DNA of 64,000 nucleotides, from contig NZ_CP039934.1 of NCBI RefSeq assembly GCF_009792295.1, positions 2,748,501 to 2,812,500 on the forward strand, read 5' to 3'. This document shows positions 26,246 to 35,709 of this stretch, piece by piece. The DNA is from Myroides fluvii. GTDB taxonomy: Bacteria > Bacteroidota > Bacteroidia > Flavobacteriales > Flavobacteriaceae. Below the pieces are notes generated by a model. The model made no database searches. It was not told the DNA's origin and saw only the letters and a list, made by a program, of their open reading frames with translations. The translations under genes were made by a program, and so were the position numbers. The stretch's first letter is position 1. Each line of letters opens with the position of its first letter.

Positions 26246-27649
26246 ATGAATTCATTTGACGTAGTTGTAATTGGTTCAGGGCCTGGGGGATATGTAGCAG
26301 CAATCCGTTGTGCCCAATTAGGTTTTAAAACTGCAATCGTAGAAAAATATGCAACATTAGGTGGAACTTGCTTAAACGTTGGTTGTATCCCATCTAAAGC
26401 TTTATTAGCTTCTTCTCATATGGTGGAAGAAATGAAACACTTTGCAGAACACGGTATCGAAATCGCTGGAGATGTAAAAGTGGATTTAGCTAAAATGATT
26501 GAGCGCAAACAAGCAGTTGTAGACCAAACTTGTTCAGGAGTTAAATTCTTAATGGACAAGAATAGTATTACAGTATTCGAAGGAGTTGGATCATTTGAAA
26601 ATGCAACTACAATTAATGTGACTAAAAACGATGGGTCGGTAGAACAATTTGAAGCAAAACACACCATTATTGCTACAGGTTCTAAACCGTCAACTTTGCC
26701 ATTTATCCAATTAGATAAAGAGCGTATTATTACTTCAACAGAAGGGTTAAAACTTCCAGAAGTACCAAAACACTTAATCATCATTGGTGGAGGGGTAATC
26801 GGATTAGAATTAGGTCAAGTTTATTTGAGATTAGGAGCACAAGTTTCGGTTGTAGAATTTGCTGATCGTATCCTTCCTACTATGGATGGTGCAGTGTCTA
26901 AAGAATTGACAAAAGTATTAAAGAAACAAGGGATGAAGTTTTATACGTCTCACAAAGTACAAGGTGTTGTACGTGAGGGAGATGTAGTGAAAGTTTCTGC
27001 AGAAAATAAAAAAGGAGAAATCATCACATTAGAAGGTGATTATACGCTAGTAGCCGTAGGTCGTCGTCCTTATACAGACGGATTAAATGCTGAAAAAGCA
27101 GGAGTAAAAGTGACTGAAAGAGGTCAAATCGAAGTAAATGATCACTTGCAAACGACAGCTTCTAATATTTATGCTATTGGTGACGTTGTTCGTGGAGCAA
27201 TGTTGGCACATAAAGCGGAAGAAGAAGGTGTTTTAGTTGCTGAATATTTAGCAGGTCAAAGACCACACATCAACTACAACTTGATTCCAGGTGTAGTTTA
27301 TACTTGGCCAGAAGTTGCGGCTGTTGGTAAAACAGAAGAGCAATTAAAAGCAGAAGGTGTTGCTTATAAAGTTGGAAGTTTCCCTTTCAGAGCCTTAGGA
27401 CGTTCTCGTGCTAGTGGTGATTTGGATGGATTAGTGAAAATTCTCGCGGATCAAACTACGGATGAGGTTTTAGGTATCCATATGGTAGGTGCTCGCGCTG
27501 CTGATTTAATCGCAGAAGCAGTAACTGCTATGGAATTCAGAGCTTCAGCTGAAGATATTGCAAGAATGTCTCACGCGCACCCAACATTTGCAGAAGCAAT
27601 CAAAGAAGCAGCGTTAGCAGCTACAGAGAATCGCGCATTACACGTATAG
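26246..27649 (+). CDS. lpdA: Dihydrolipoyl dehydrogenase
   Basis: A 467-residue flavoprotein, the E3 component of 2-oxoacid dehydrogenase complexes and possibly of glycine cleavage. It reoxidises dihydrolipoamide with NAD. The FAD motif VVVIGSGPGGYVAAI is at the N-terminus and the redox disulfide is C42 and C47 in GGTCLNVGCIPSK. The NAD motif IIGGGVIGLELG and the dimer-interface HAHPTFAEAIKEA, with the catalytic His, follow. The start at 26246 is chosen because MNSFDVVVIG matches family length; the longer frame from 26207 adds 13 unlikely residues. It stands alone, away from E1 and E2 genes. Confidence 0.95.
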   Translation: MNSFDVVVIGSGPGGYVAAIRCAQLGFKTAIVEKYATLGGTCLNVGCIPSKALLASSHMVEEMKHFAEHGIEIAGDVKVDLAKMIERKQAVVDQTCSGVKFLMDKNSITVFEGVGSFENATTINVTKNDGSVEQFEAKHTIIATGSKPSTLPFIQLDKERIITSTEGLKLPEVPKHLIIIGGGVIGLELGQVYLRLGAQVSVVEFADRILPTMDGAVSKELTKVLKKQGMKFYTSHKVQGVVREGDVVKVSAENKKGEIITLEGDYTLVAVGRRPYTDGLNAEKAGVKVTERGQIEVNDHLQTTASNIYAIGDVVRGAMLAHKAEEEGVLVAEYLAGQRPHINYNLIPGVVYTWPEVAAVGKTEEQLKAEGVAYKVGSFPFRALGRSRASGDLDGLVKILADQTTDEVLGIHMVGARAADLIAEAVTAMEFRASAEDIARMSHAHPTFAEAIKEAALAATENRALHV

Positions 27650-27667
27650 TTTAAATTAAAATATGTT

Positions 27668-27706
27668 AAAAAAAGAGTCTAAATGTCTATTTAGACTCTT
27701 TTTTTG
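27668..27706 (+). terminator. Terminator after lpdA
   Basis: AAAAAGAGTCTAAAT pairs with ATTTAGACTCTTTTT around a four-base loop, with further Ts. Confidence 0.92.
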
Positions 27707-27735
27707 TTGCCGTCAAACAAAAAAGAATATATTTG
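27707..27735 (+). promoter_or_regulatory. Promoter TTG-N18-TATATTTG for a lipoprotein gene
   Basis: TTG at 27707-27709 and TATATTTG at 27728-27735 fit the Bacteroidota promoter (TTG, about 19 bases, TAnnTTTG). The start codon follows 28 bases later. Confidence 0.55.
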
Positions 27736-27763
27736 TTTTCTTAATTAATAAAACCAAAGCGAA

Positions 27764-28414
27764 ATGAAAAAGATATTAGCTGTACTATTTGTAGGTATTG
27801 CATTTGCTTCTTGTTCAAGTGATGACAATAAATCGAATAGCAATGATCCCGTTTTTTCTCAACCTTATACGGAGTTAAAGAGTTTAGATGAATTAGCTGT
27901 TGGGAAGTATACTTATGTAGGAAATAAAATTGGAGATCGAAATGTTGGTTTAGTAAATGAGTCTACGCAATGTAAAAATAATGACTATTTATATGTACAT
28001 AGAAATGGTGCAGTGCTCGATTCTATAACATACAATAACTATCGTAGGGATATTATTGACAATGAAGAACAGTGTATTAGTATATTCAAATTTCCTCGTT
28101 TAATGGATAATAATGTATTAAAAAAGGTGGGAATACTTGAAACAAGAATTCAAGATGGTTATTTACAAGAAATTCCTAGAACTACCTCAGAGGATGAAGA
28201 CGGGAAGGGAGAGGTACTTGGAGAAGGTGAAGTTCCTGGAGAAGGTGAAGCACCAGAAGAAGAAGAAGTGAACAAAGAATATAAACGCAAAATGCACTAT
28301 AGTGGAAATTTAGAAATAGGTTTTCAAGCGGGATATCTCAGAATTGAAGATCGTTTATCTGATTATACTCGTACGAAAGGTGAAAAAGTTTATTTGTACT
28401 TTAAAAAGAATTAA
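27764..28414 (+). CDS. Lipoprotein of unknown function
   Basis: A 216-residue lipoprotein. The lipobox gives C17 followed by SSDDNKS, the acidic +2 region of surface-exported Bacteroidota lipoproteins (lipoprotein export signal-like; inference). An acidic low-complexity linker with repeated GEGE and PEEEE lies near residues 145-170, dividing an N-terminal domain (YTELKSLDELAVGKYTYVG) from a short C-terminal beta part. No known domain. Monocistronic, with its own promoter and terminator. Confidence 0.8.
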   Translation: MKKILAVLFVGIAFASCSSDDNKSNSNDPVFSQPYTELKSLDELAVGKYTYVGNKIGDRNVGLVNESTQCKNNDYLYVHRNGAVLDSITYNNYRRDIIDNEEQCISIFKFPRLMDNNVLKKVGILETRIQDGYLQEIPRTTSEDEDGKGEVLGEGEVPGEGEAPEEEEVNKEYKRKMHYSGNLEIGFQAGYLRIEDRLSDYTRTKGEKVYLYFKKN

Positions 28415-28421
28415 AAGATAT

Positions 28422-28453
28422 AAAGCTTCTATTTTGATAGAAGCTTTTTTTTA
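28422..28453 (+). terminator. Terminator after the 27764 lipoprotein gene
   Basis: AAAGCTTCTAT pairs with ATAGAAGCTTT around TTTG, then Ts. Confidence 0.9.
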
Positions 28454-28490
28454 TTGACTAAATTTTCCAGATTGTTTTTATAACTTTGTG

Positions 28491-28498
28491 TTTTAATA
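28491..28498 (+). promoter_or_regulatory. Candidate -7 box (TAACTTTG)
   Basis: Matches TAnnTTTG, 13 bases before the start codon at 28512, so the leader would be very short. Confidence 0.4.
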
Positions 28499-28511
28499 TA
28501 GAACGTAGCTT

Positions 28512-28841
28512 ATGGATATAAAGACACTGATTCATCACAACCTAGATGAATTGTTGTATTTAGCGGATAAAAAAGGAGTCTTAAATACAGATTTGGTGGT
28601 GAAAGTTGGAGCCTATGTTGGTGCAGCGGTACTAAGAGGGCGTTATGCAGACAAAAAGGAAGTTACCCAAGAGGAAATCAATGGTGTTTTTGGAATTGTG
28701 GGTGATTTTTGTAAAACAAGCTTTGGGCGAAGTTATACAAAGGTTCACTTCAAAAAAATGACAGCACTCGCTTTGGAACTGCTACAAGAAACTACATTCG
28801 ATGCAGATGTAGAAGCTTTTATAAAAGATTTACAAGGTTAA
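28512..28841 (+). CDS. Small soluble protein of unknown function
   Basis: A 109-residue, mainly helical cytosolic protein with no signal peptide. It includes IHHNLDELLYLADKKGVL and VGAYVGAAVLRGRYADKK. I do not recognise the family. It has its own promoter box and terminator and reads like a real gene by codon use and spacing. Confidence 0.72.
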   Translation: MDIKTLIHHNLDELLYLADKKGVLNTDLVVKVGAYVGAAVLRGRYADKKEVTQEEINGVFGIVGDFCKTSFGRSYTKVHFKKMTALALELLQETTFDADVEAFIKDLQG

Positions 28842-28862
28842 ATGTAAAAAAATAGAATAAAG

Positions 28863-28897
28863 AAGGAATGAGAGCGCAGCTTTTATTCCTTTTTTTT
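28863..28897 (+). terminator. Terminator after the 28512 gene
   Basis: AAGGAAT pairs with ATTCCTT around a 15-base loop, followed by eight Ts. Confidence 0.7.
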
Positions 28898-29071
28898 GTA
28901 CAATACTCTTATTTTAGACAGAAGGTATACCAAAAAAAGTTAAATCCTTGATTGTCGAGTAAATAAAAAAGAGGAAAGAGTAGTTGAGGTGTTAAACACT
29001 TGCTATATTTTCCACAATGCAATATCTTGTGCCTTTCGATGGATACTTAATACTAAACCCTCATTTTCAAG

Positions 29072-31957
29072 ATGAATCGAATGATTAAATTACAACAACT
29101 TAGCCTCGGTGTTTTTATGCTGACTGCTACTTTGGGTTATGGACAAAAAAAACCATTAGATCACAGTGTGTATGATCGTTGGGAAAACATTGCAATGAAA
29201 CAGCTTTCCAATGACGGACAAGCAATTATCTATCAAGTGGTTCCTCAAGAAGGAGATAAGGATTTGGTAATTAATAGGTTGAGTGATAATAAAAGCCAAA
29301 CTTTTAATCGTGGTGAAAAAGCTGTTTTTACTTCTGATTCGAGATATGCTATTTTTTCAATTCGCCCCTTTTACAGTGATGTAAAGGCTGTGAAAAATAA
29401 AAAGAAGAAAGAAGATGAAATTGCAAAAGACTCTTTGGGTATTTTCAACCTTTTTACACAAGAAATAGTAAAAATTCCGAGTGTCAAGTCTTTTAAAATA
29501 CCATTAAAAGGAAGTAATACACTTGCTTATTTACTTGAGAAAGAAAAGGATACAACCAAAGCAAAAGGCACTAAAATAGCTAAAAAAGCAGATAAGAACG
29601 AGCCTTTGGATTTAGTTGTGTTCAATTTGCAGACGAAAACAGAACGTCGTATTTCCAATGTAACGGATTACTTCTTTGATGAAAAGGGGAATTACTTAGT
29701 GTATGTAACAACCGATCCGAACAAAAAGAAGAAAAAGGAAACAGAAGATAAAGGAGAGGCCGTTCAAGATTCGGTTCCTTCAATACAAGAAACGAAAATT
29801 GCGGAACAAGCGTATGGTGTTTATGCCCTGAACCTGGAAACAAACAAAGAATCGGTTGTGTTTAAGGGAGAAGGTACATTTTCTCAATTTAACTTCGATA
29901 AAGAGGGGAAACAGATGGTTTTTACTTATACAAAGGACGAAGAAAAGGTATTGGTAAAAACGTATGCTATTTATCAGGCTCAATTGCCTAAAGAAGCAAA
30001 ACTACTTCTTGCGGATAAAATAAAAGGAATGCCTAAAAATTGGGTGGTTTCAGAAAATTATACGCCTCAATTTAGTAAAAATGGAAAAAGATTATACTTC
30101 GGAATAGCACCGCAGTCTATTGCGAAGGATACCACCTTAATCGCTGATGATCACGCCATAGTTGATGTTTGGCATTATAAAGAAGATTATTTACAGCCTC
30201 AGCAACTCGTTAATCTTGATAAAGACCTGAAGAAATCGTATTTAGCTACTGTAGATTTAGCTAAGCGAAACGCAATTGTTGCATTAGCTGATGAAACATC
30301 AAATTACACTTCTCTGGTAGATGAGGGAGATGCAACTATTGTATTTCAAGCTTCTGATTATGGAAGACGAGTAGAGAAACAATGGGATATCTCGGGGGTA
30401 ACTTCGTATTATATTGTCGATGTTCGCACAGGTGCACGCAAAGAGATTATCAAAGATTTACCCGGAAGAGCGTCTATATCTCCTAAAGGAACTGCTGTAG
30501 TATATTACAACAGTCAAGAGGCAAATTGGTATGTGTATGAAGTAAAAACTGGAGTTAGAAAACAATTGAATAAAGGCGTATCTGTATCTTTTGCTGAAGA
30601 AGAATTTGATATGCCCGATCTTCCTTCTGCATATGGAATAAAAGGTTGGACAGATAACGATGAATCTGTGTTGATTGGCGATCGATATGATGTATGGGAG
30701 TTTTACCTGAAAGGAAATAAAGCCGCTCGCATGATTACCAATGGATATGGGCGTCAACATAATCTTACGTTTGATTTACTGCAGCTAGATGAAGAAAAAA
30801 AATCATTCGATAGAAATGAAAAAGTGATTGCAGCTGTATTTGATAATCAAACCAAAGACGCAGGGTATTTTTACGTAAATTTAAAAACAGGAGAGAATCC
30901 AACGAAAATTATAGTTGAAAATTACGGTGGATTTACCTCCTTGTCTAAAGCAAAAAATGCTTCAATATACGCCGTTACGAAAGGGAATTTTTTACATTCA
31001 AATGATTTATATGTAGGAGCGCAATTGAATCAAATGACGCAGCTTAGTCAATTGAATCCACAACAGGAAGAATACAACTGGGGAACTAATGAATTAGTGC
31101 ATTGGACTACCCCTAATGGATATGAAGCGACGGGAGTTTTATTTAAACCAGAAGATTTTGATGCAACTAAAAAATACCCAATGATTGTGTATTTTTATGA
31201 GAAATTATCGGATAACCTAAATCGATACGAAGCACCAGCACCCACTCCTTCTCGTTTAAATATTCCTTATTTTGTGAGTAATGGGTATTTGGTTTTTACA
31301 CCAGATATTAGCTATACAGACGGTTACCCAGGAAAAGCTGCTGAAGAATTTATTAATTCTGGCGTGGAGTTTCTGAAGCAAAACACTTGGGTCAATGGAA
31401 GTAAAATTGGAATTCAAGGACAAAGTTGGGGAGGTTATCAAGTGACGCATTTAGTCACAGTAACTGATCAGTATGCTGCTGCTTGGGCTGGAGCTCCAGT
31501 GGCGAACATGACTTCTGCTTATGGTGGAATTCGCTGGGGAACGGGAATGAGTCGTCAGTTTCAGTATGAGAAAACCCAAAGTAGAATTGGAAAAACACTT
31601 TGGGAAGGATATGATTTGTACATTGAAAATTCGCCATTATTTAAAGTGCCTGCTATTACAACGCCTTTGGTTATTATGCACAATGACAATGATGGAGCTG
31701 TGCCTTGGTACCAGGGGATTGAGATGTTTATGGCAATGCGTCGTTTAGAGAAACCAGTGTGGATGTTAAACTACAATGGAGATGAGCATAACCTAATGAA
31801 ACGTCAAAACAGAAAAGATATCCAAATTCGTCAACAACAGTTTTTCGACTATTATCTGAAAGATGCACAAGCGCCTGTTTGGATGGTGAAAGGAGTTCCT
31901 GCTGTTTTAAAAGGAAAAAATTGGGGATTTGAGCTGACGGAAGAAAAAGTCAACTAA
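29072..31957 (+). CDS. S9 family prolyl oligopeptidase, exported
   Basis: A 961-residue serine peptidase. The signal peptide ends near LGYGQ. The N-terminal two thirds is a beta-propeller-like domain that gates the active site. The C-terminal alpha/beta hydrolase domain has the nucleophile S785 in GQSWGGYQ, the acid in HNDNDGAVP (D872 or D874) and H906 in GDEHNLMK. It is expected to cleave peptides in the periplasm. The length is long for the family but similar to Bacteroidota S9 enzymes with the lysine-rich insertions seen at residues 107-115 and 215-225. Monocistronic with a strong terminator. Confidence 0.92.
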   Translation: MNRMIKLQQLSLGVFMLTATLGYGQKKPLDHSVYDRWENIAMKQLSNDGQAIIYQVVPQEGDKDLVINRLSDNKSQTFNRGEKAVFTSDSRYAIFSIRPFYSDVKAVKNKKKKEDEIAKDSLGIFNLFTQEIVKIPSVKSFKIPLKGSNTLAYLLEKEKDTTKAKGTKIAKKADKNEPLDLVVFNLQTKTERRISNVTDYFFDEKGNYLVYVTTDPNKKKKKETEDKGEAVQDSVPSIQETKIAEQAYGVYALNLETNKESVVFKGEGTFSQFNFDKEGKQMVFTYTKDEEKVLVKTYAIYQAQLPKEAKLLLADKIKGMPKNWVVSENYTPQFSKNGKRLYFGIAPQSIAKDTTLIADDHAIVDVWHYKEDYLQPQQLVNLDKDLKKSYLATVDLAKRNAIVALADETSNYTSLVDEGDATIVFQASDYGRRVEKQWDISGVTSYYIVDVRTGARKEIIKDLPGRASISPKGTAVVYYNSQEANWYVYEVKTGVRKQLNKGVSVSFAEEEFDMPDLPSAYGIKGWTDNDESVLIGDRYDVWEFYLKGNKAARMITNGYGRQHNLTFDLLQLDEEKKSFDRNEKVIAAVFDNQTKDAGYFYVNLKTGENPTKIIVENYGGFTSLSKAKNASIYAVTKGNFLHSNDLYVGAQLNQMTQLSQLNPQQEEYNWGTNELVHWTTPNGYEATGVLFKPEDFDATKKYPMIVYFYEKLSDNLNRYEAPAPTPSRLNIPYFVSNGYLVFTPDISYTDGYPGKAAEEFINSGVEFLKQNTWVNGSKIGIQGQSWGGYQVTHLVTVTDQYAAAWAGAPVANMTSAYGGIRWGTGMSRQFQYEKTQSRIGKTLWEGYDLYIENSPLFKVPAITTPLVIMHNDNDGAVPWYQGIEMFMAMRRLEKPVWMLNYNGDEHNLMKRQNRKDIQIRQQQFFDYYLKDAQAPVWMVKGVPAVLKGKNWGFELTEEKVN

Positions 31958-31977
31958 GCAATTCAAATCAACAAAAC

Positions 31978-32013
31978 AAAAGGTCTAAAAGGATTCATCT
32001 TTTTAGACCTTTT
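31978..32013 (+). terminator. Terminator after the S9 peptidase gene
   Basis: AAAAGGTCTAAAA pairs with TTTTAGACCTTTT around a ten-base loop. Confidence 0.9.
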
Positions 32014-32058
32014 GTTGTATAAAATATTGCGGTTAGCCAAAAAATAGTCGAGGTGTAC

Positions 32059-32090
32059 TTGGTGTACATACATACTTATCTGTACATTTG
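32059..32090 (+). promoter_or_regulatory. Promoter TTG-N21-TACATTTG for the lipoprotein/TPR pair
   Basis: TTG at 32059-32061 and TACATTTG at 32083-32090 fit the Bacteroidota consensus, with a slightly long spacer. It lies 49 bases before the start codon. Confidence 0.5.
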
Positions 32091-32139
32091 TTACAAGAAG
32101 ATGATCTTATTTTTTAGGTTGGAGGACCTCGTGTAAGCT

Positions 32140-33144
32140 ATGAAAAAAATGATTTTAGGGATACTGCTCCTGTTTTGTATCTCCTGTGTAAATACCTCCT
32201 CTAACACTCAGTCTAAGCTTTCCTTTTACTATTGGAAAACAACATTTGCTTTGGACCAGGTGGAAAGAGAAACACTAGATAATCTTGCTGTGAGCAAGTT
32301 GTATATTCGCTATTTCGATATCGGGTTAAAAAATGGAACAGCCGTTCCTATTACACCTATTGTTTTTAAGGATGCCGTTCCGCTACTTGAGGTTGTTCCT
32401 GTTATTTATATCAAAAACGAAGTGGTGCTCAGCGAGCAATTAGACGTAAAAAAGCTAGCTGATCAATTGGTCGATTTTGTGTTGCAAATTAATGAGCATA
32501 ACAATATTGATAGTCAGGAAATTCAAATTGATTGTGATTGGACTGTAAACAGTAAAGAGCGTTTCTTTGCTTTAATTGATCAATTACACAAGGAAACAGA
32601 GATGAAAATATCGGCTACTATTCGGCTGCATCAAGTTAAATTTGCATCGAAAACAGGAATTCCCAATGTAGATCGAGGCGTGTTGATGTATTATAATATG
32701 GGACGTATAGCCGCTGATTCTCTAAACTCTATTTACGATCGTCAAATTGCACAAAAATACTTGGGCGGATTGCGTGATTATCCCCTTCATTTGGACTATG
32801 CATTACCCATTTACTCTTGGGTCGTACACAGCAGAGAAAATCAAGTAATTCGACTAATTAGTCGCTTAAGAGAAGGTGATTTAAAACAACAAGAAAATAT
32901 AAAACAGCTGGGAAAACACCAATTTGTCGTTACACAAGAAATGGAAGCTTTTGGTTTTGTTTTTCAACCCGGTGATTTACTTAAAGTAGAACGTGTTTCT
33001 GCTGAACAAATACAAGAAATGACAGACGATTTGTATCGAGCTAGTGGTACATGTCCCAACGAAATAATTTTATACGACTTAAATTCAAAAAACATCAATT
33101 CCTATGATCAAGAAATCTTTAAAGAAATGGTACGTTGTAAGTAG
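32140..33144 (+). CDS. Lipoprotein of unknown function, possible TIM-barrel fold
   Basis: A 334-residue lipoprotein (MKKMILGILLLFCISCVN, lipidated probably at C16). The body looks like an alpha/beta barrel: SFYYWKTTF, SKLYIRYFDI, LEVVPVIYI, EIQIDCDWTVNSKERFFALI, and RGVLMYYNMG. The order of strands, with an acidic IDCDWT strand in the middle, recalls DUF3142-type glycoside-hydrolase-like proteins, but I cannot confirm this. Its last 41 bases overlap the start of the next gene, so the two are translationally coupled and likely work together. Confidence 0.75.
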   Translation: MKKMILGILLLFCISCVNTSSNTQSKLSFYYWKTTFALDQVERETLDNLAVSKLYIRYFDIGLKNGTAVPITPIVFKDAVPLLEVVPVIYIKNEVVLSEQLDVKKLADQLVDFVLQINEHNNIDSQEIQIDCDWTVNSKERFFALIDQLHKETEMKISATIRLHQVKFASKTGIPNVDRGVLMYYNMGRIAADSLNSIYDRQIAQKYLGGLRDYPLHLDYALPIYSWVVHSRENQVIRLISRLREGDLKQQENIKQLGKHQFVVTQEMEAFGFVFQPGDLLKVERVSAEQIQEMTDDLYRASGTCPNEIILYDLNSKNINSYDQEIFKEMVRCK

Positions 33145-35410
33145 CCTTGCCGCATTGTTAGGCTCGGGTATCTATACGTATGGTTGTGCCGATGGCTGGT
33201 GGAGTTATTCTAGTATTTCCAATTTTACGCCAGAAGCCTTTGCGGATGAATCTTATAAACCCCTATTTTTTGCGCCATACGATCGTTTTTACAATGGAGG
33301 TTATATGGATAATAGTTCAATGTTTAACGAGGACATCGTCAATGAATGGACCGCTTATCTGCAAGGAAAATTAGAAGCTGCAGAAGTGAAGAAATACTTG
33401 CTATCCAGCCGAGAAAATGGAGGGGAAATAGATCAGTTATATGCCAATTTAAAAGGGAAAAAGAAAACAACCTGGAACTTAAAAGACGAGCGAATTCAAA
33501 ACTTTGTTTCGTTCTTGTATTATGCAAAAGCCATAGAAAATTATTCAAACGATAGTTATAGTTATTGGGATTATGAGTCGTATGTGGCTAATTTAATGGA
33601 AGAAAGCCAAGCAGATAAAATAGAAAAAGTGTTCAAAAACCTGAAAAGTAAGGATACTTTTTACACCAATAGAATGTGGTTTCAAGTATTAAAAGCAAAA
33701 TTCTATTCAACAAATCGAGAGAGTGTTATTGCTTTTTTTAATGAAAGTGCAAATAAACAACCCAAGAACACCTTGTACTATAGAGGATTGGGATATGTAG
33801 CGGGTGCTTACTATCAAGCGGGAGATTTTAAACAATCCAATGCCCTGTATGCCGAAGTGTTTAATGGCAATGCATCTTTGCGTCAAATAGCGCTGTATAA
33901 TTACAAGCCGATGGAGACTTCAAACGCAAAGCAAGTGGCAGCGAACCTTTCGTCTAAAGAAATTCAAGCAGCACTTTGGGCCATGCAAGGATATTATACC
34001 AACTCCATTGATGCATTAAAGGAAATTATGGCTGTGGACAGCAAAAGTCCACATGCGAATTTCTTATTGACCCGTTGGGTAAATCAACAAGAAGCCGCTG
34101 TGCTCAAATTTAGAGAAGAATCCTTTCAAAGCAGTAAAGAATACTTCGCAAGCTTAAAGAAAACGATTGATCAACCGGGGTTAGCCTGGATTACACAAAT
34201 AGCCAAGCAACCTGAAAAAGTAGATAATCCCGCATTGTGGCTTTTGGCAAGTGGATATTTAGCTATTTTTCAAGGGGATTATACAGAAGCGGAAACAGCC
34301 TTGGCAAAAGCGAAAAAAGAAGCCAATGGAAATGTTTTAATCGAAAATCAGATTCGCTTGTTTGGATTGATTAATCGCGTTTCTCAAATCAAGAAAATGG
34401 ATGCCAAGGCAGAAGAGGCTATTGTAAGTGATATGCAATGGATATACCATGATATTATGCCACAGGCCACTTGGGAAGATCCTTTTCGTTATGATTATGC
34501 ATTGCATTGGGTACGCCAATATCTAGCCGCTATTTATGCAGAACAAGGAAATAAGGTGATGAGCGAAATTGTGTTTACCAACTTAGATTTTTACGGGAGT
34601 GTTGACAATACCATAAAAATGGAGAAATTTTTGTTAACCACCAAAAAAACTAAATTCGAACAGTTAATGGTGGATAAATATGAATTTAACTTAAGTGATA
34701 TTTACGAAAGAAGAGCCATTAACTTATTCTATCAAGATAAAATAGAACAAGCAATTGTTGAAATGAAAAAAGCTGAACCTATAACAGCTGAATACGCCTA
34801 TAATGGAGAATCTTATGTAAAAACCTATAAGAATACTGAGTTGTTGGGAAATCCATTTAATGGAAAAATTCAAGATTGTAATGACTGTGATCATATGGCA
34901 AAACAATCGGTCAAATACACCAAGTTGAGTTTCTTGGAAAAAATGAAAGAAATGCAGGATAAAATTACCAAAGGTGAAGAGGTATACAATAATGCATTAT
35001 TAATAGGAAATGCTTTTTACAATGCAACGTACTATGGAAATGCACGTGTATTCTACTACAATGCCTTAGTGAATGAGTATGGCAATTTTATTTCTCCTTC
35101 AGAGCGCAAGTATTTACTCAATATGGAGCTGGCGAAGAAGTATTACAGCATCGCTAAAAAGGCCGCTACAACAAATGAACAGAGAGCAAAAATGGCCTAC
35201 TTAGAAGCAAAAGTGGAACGCAATGAATTTTATGCAAAACAATACCAAAACAAAGATTACTACTGGGGAGCAGGATGGGATGATCCAATGTTTAAAAAAT
35301 GGAAGGGATTCCACGAATTAGCAACCTTATATAGCGATACAAAATATTACCAAGAGGTAATGAACGAATGTGGTTATTTTAGAACCTACTTAGAGAAAAA
35401 TGAGAAGTAA
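33104..35410 (+). CDS. Large secreted protein with TPR-like helical repeats
   Basis: A 768-residue exported protein. The N-terminus MIKKSLKKWYVVSSLAALLGSGIYTYGC allows lipidation at C28. GWWSYSSISNFTPEAFADESYKPLFFAPYDRFY follows in sequence as residues 31 onwards. Most of the rest is helical with TPR-like pairs (for example GDFKQSNALYAEVFNGN and GDYTEAETALAKAKKEAN). No enzymatic motif is seen. It overlaps the preceding lipoprotein gene by 41 bases in another frame. The pair is an unexplained two-gene unit; a complex at the cell envelope is a reasonable guess. Confidence 0.78.
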   Translation: MIKKSLKKWYVVSSLAALLGSGIYTYGCADGWWSYSSISNFTPEAFADESYKPLFFAPYDRFYNGGYMDNSSMFNEDIVNEWTAYLQGKLEAAEVKKYLLSSRENGGEIDQLYANLKGKKKTTWNLKDERIQNFVSFLYYAKAIENYSNDSYSYWDYESYVANLMEESQADKIEKVFKNLKSKDTFYTNRMWFQVLKAKFYSTNRESVIAFFNESANKQPKNTLYYRGLGYVAGAYYQAGDFKQSNALYAEVFNGNASLRQIALYNYKPMETSNAKQVAANLSSKEIQAALWAMQGYYTNSIDALKEIMAVDSKSPHANFLLTRWVNQQEAAVLKFREESFQSSKEYFASLKKTIDQPGLAWITQIAKQPEKVDNPALWLLASGYLAIFQGDYTEAETALAKAKKEANGNVLIENQIRLFGLINRVSQIKKMDAKAEEAIVSDMQWIYHDIMPQATWEDPFRYDYALHWVRQYLAAIYAEQGNKVMSEIVFTNLDFYGSVDNTIKMEKFLLTTKKTKFEQLMVDKYEFNLSDIYERRAINLFYQDKIEQAIVEMKKAEPITAEYAYNGESYVKTYKNTELLGNPFNGKIQDCNDCDHMAKQSVKYTKLSFLEKMKEMQDKITKGEEVYNNALLIGNAFYNATYYGNARVFYYNALVNEYGNFISPSERKYLLNMELAKKYYSIAKKAATTNEQRAKMAYLEAKVERNEFYAKQYQNKDYYWGAGWDDPMFKKWKGFHELATLYSDTKYYQEVMNECGYFRTYLEKNEK

Positions 35411-35443
35411 AAAAAAATCCAGAAAGTAATTTCTGGATTTTTT
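35410..35443 (+). terminator. Terminator after the TPR gene
   Basis: AAAAAATCCAGAAA pairs with TTTCTGGATTTTTT around GTAA. Confidence 0.92.
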
Positions 35444-35478
35444 TATTTGTAAATTTTACTTAAACCTAGGTCAATCGA

Positions 35479-35709
35479 TTAATTGCAAACAATATTCATC
35501 GATGTAAGGCTAAAATTTCTTAAAAATGCTTCTGGTGCATTTTCTAGTTTTTCTAATTGATGCTTAGATAAAACAAAGTTAGAAATAACCCAACTTTTCG
35601 TATCATACAGCATAATTAAAAGCTCCTCTTGTAATTGTTGAGAAGAAAGTTGAGCCATGTTTTGTTGTTTCTGCTCAATTCCTTGTTGATTGAAAAATAA
35701 TTTTTTCAT
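35479..35709 (-). CDS. Possible small protein of unknown function
   Basis: A 76-residue frame on the minus strand, starting at MKKLFFNQQGIEQKQQ. The first half is rich in Gln and Leu and helical, the end is FSLTSMNIVCN. It lies alone in a gap between convergent and divergent genes and is not a shadow of another gene. The lysine-rich start and the single Cys near the end could fit a peptide precursor, but no processing enzyme is nearby. I do not recognise it. Confidence 0.5.
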   Translation of the reverse strand: MKKLFFNQQGIEQKQQNMAQLSSQQLQEELLIMLYDTKSWVISNFVLSKHQLEKLENAPEAFLRNFSLTSMNIVCN

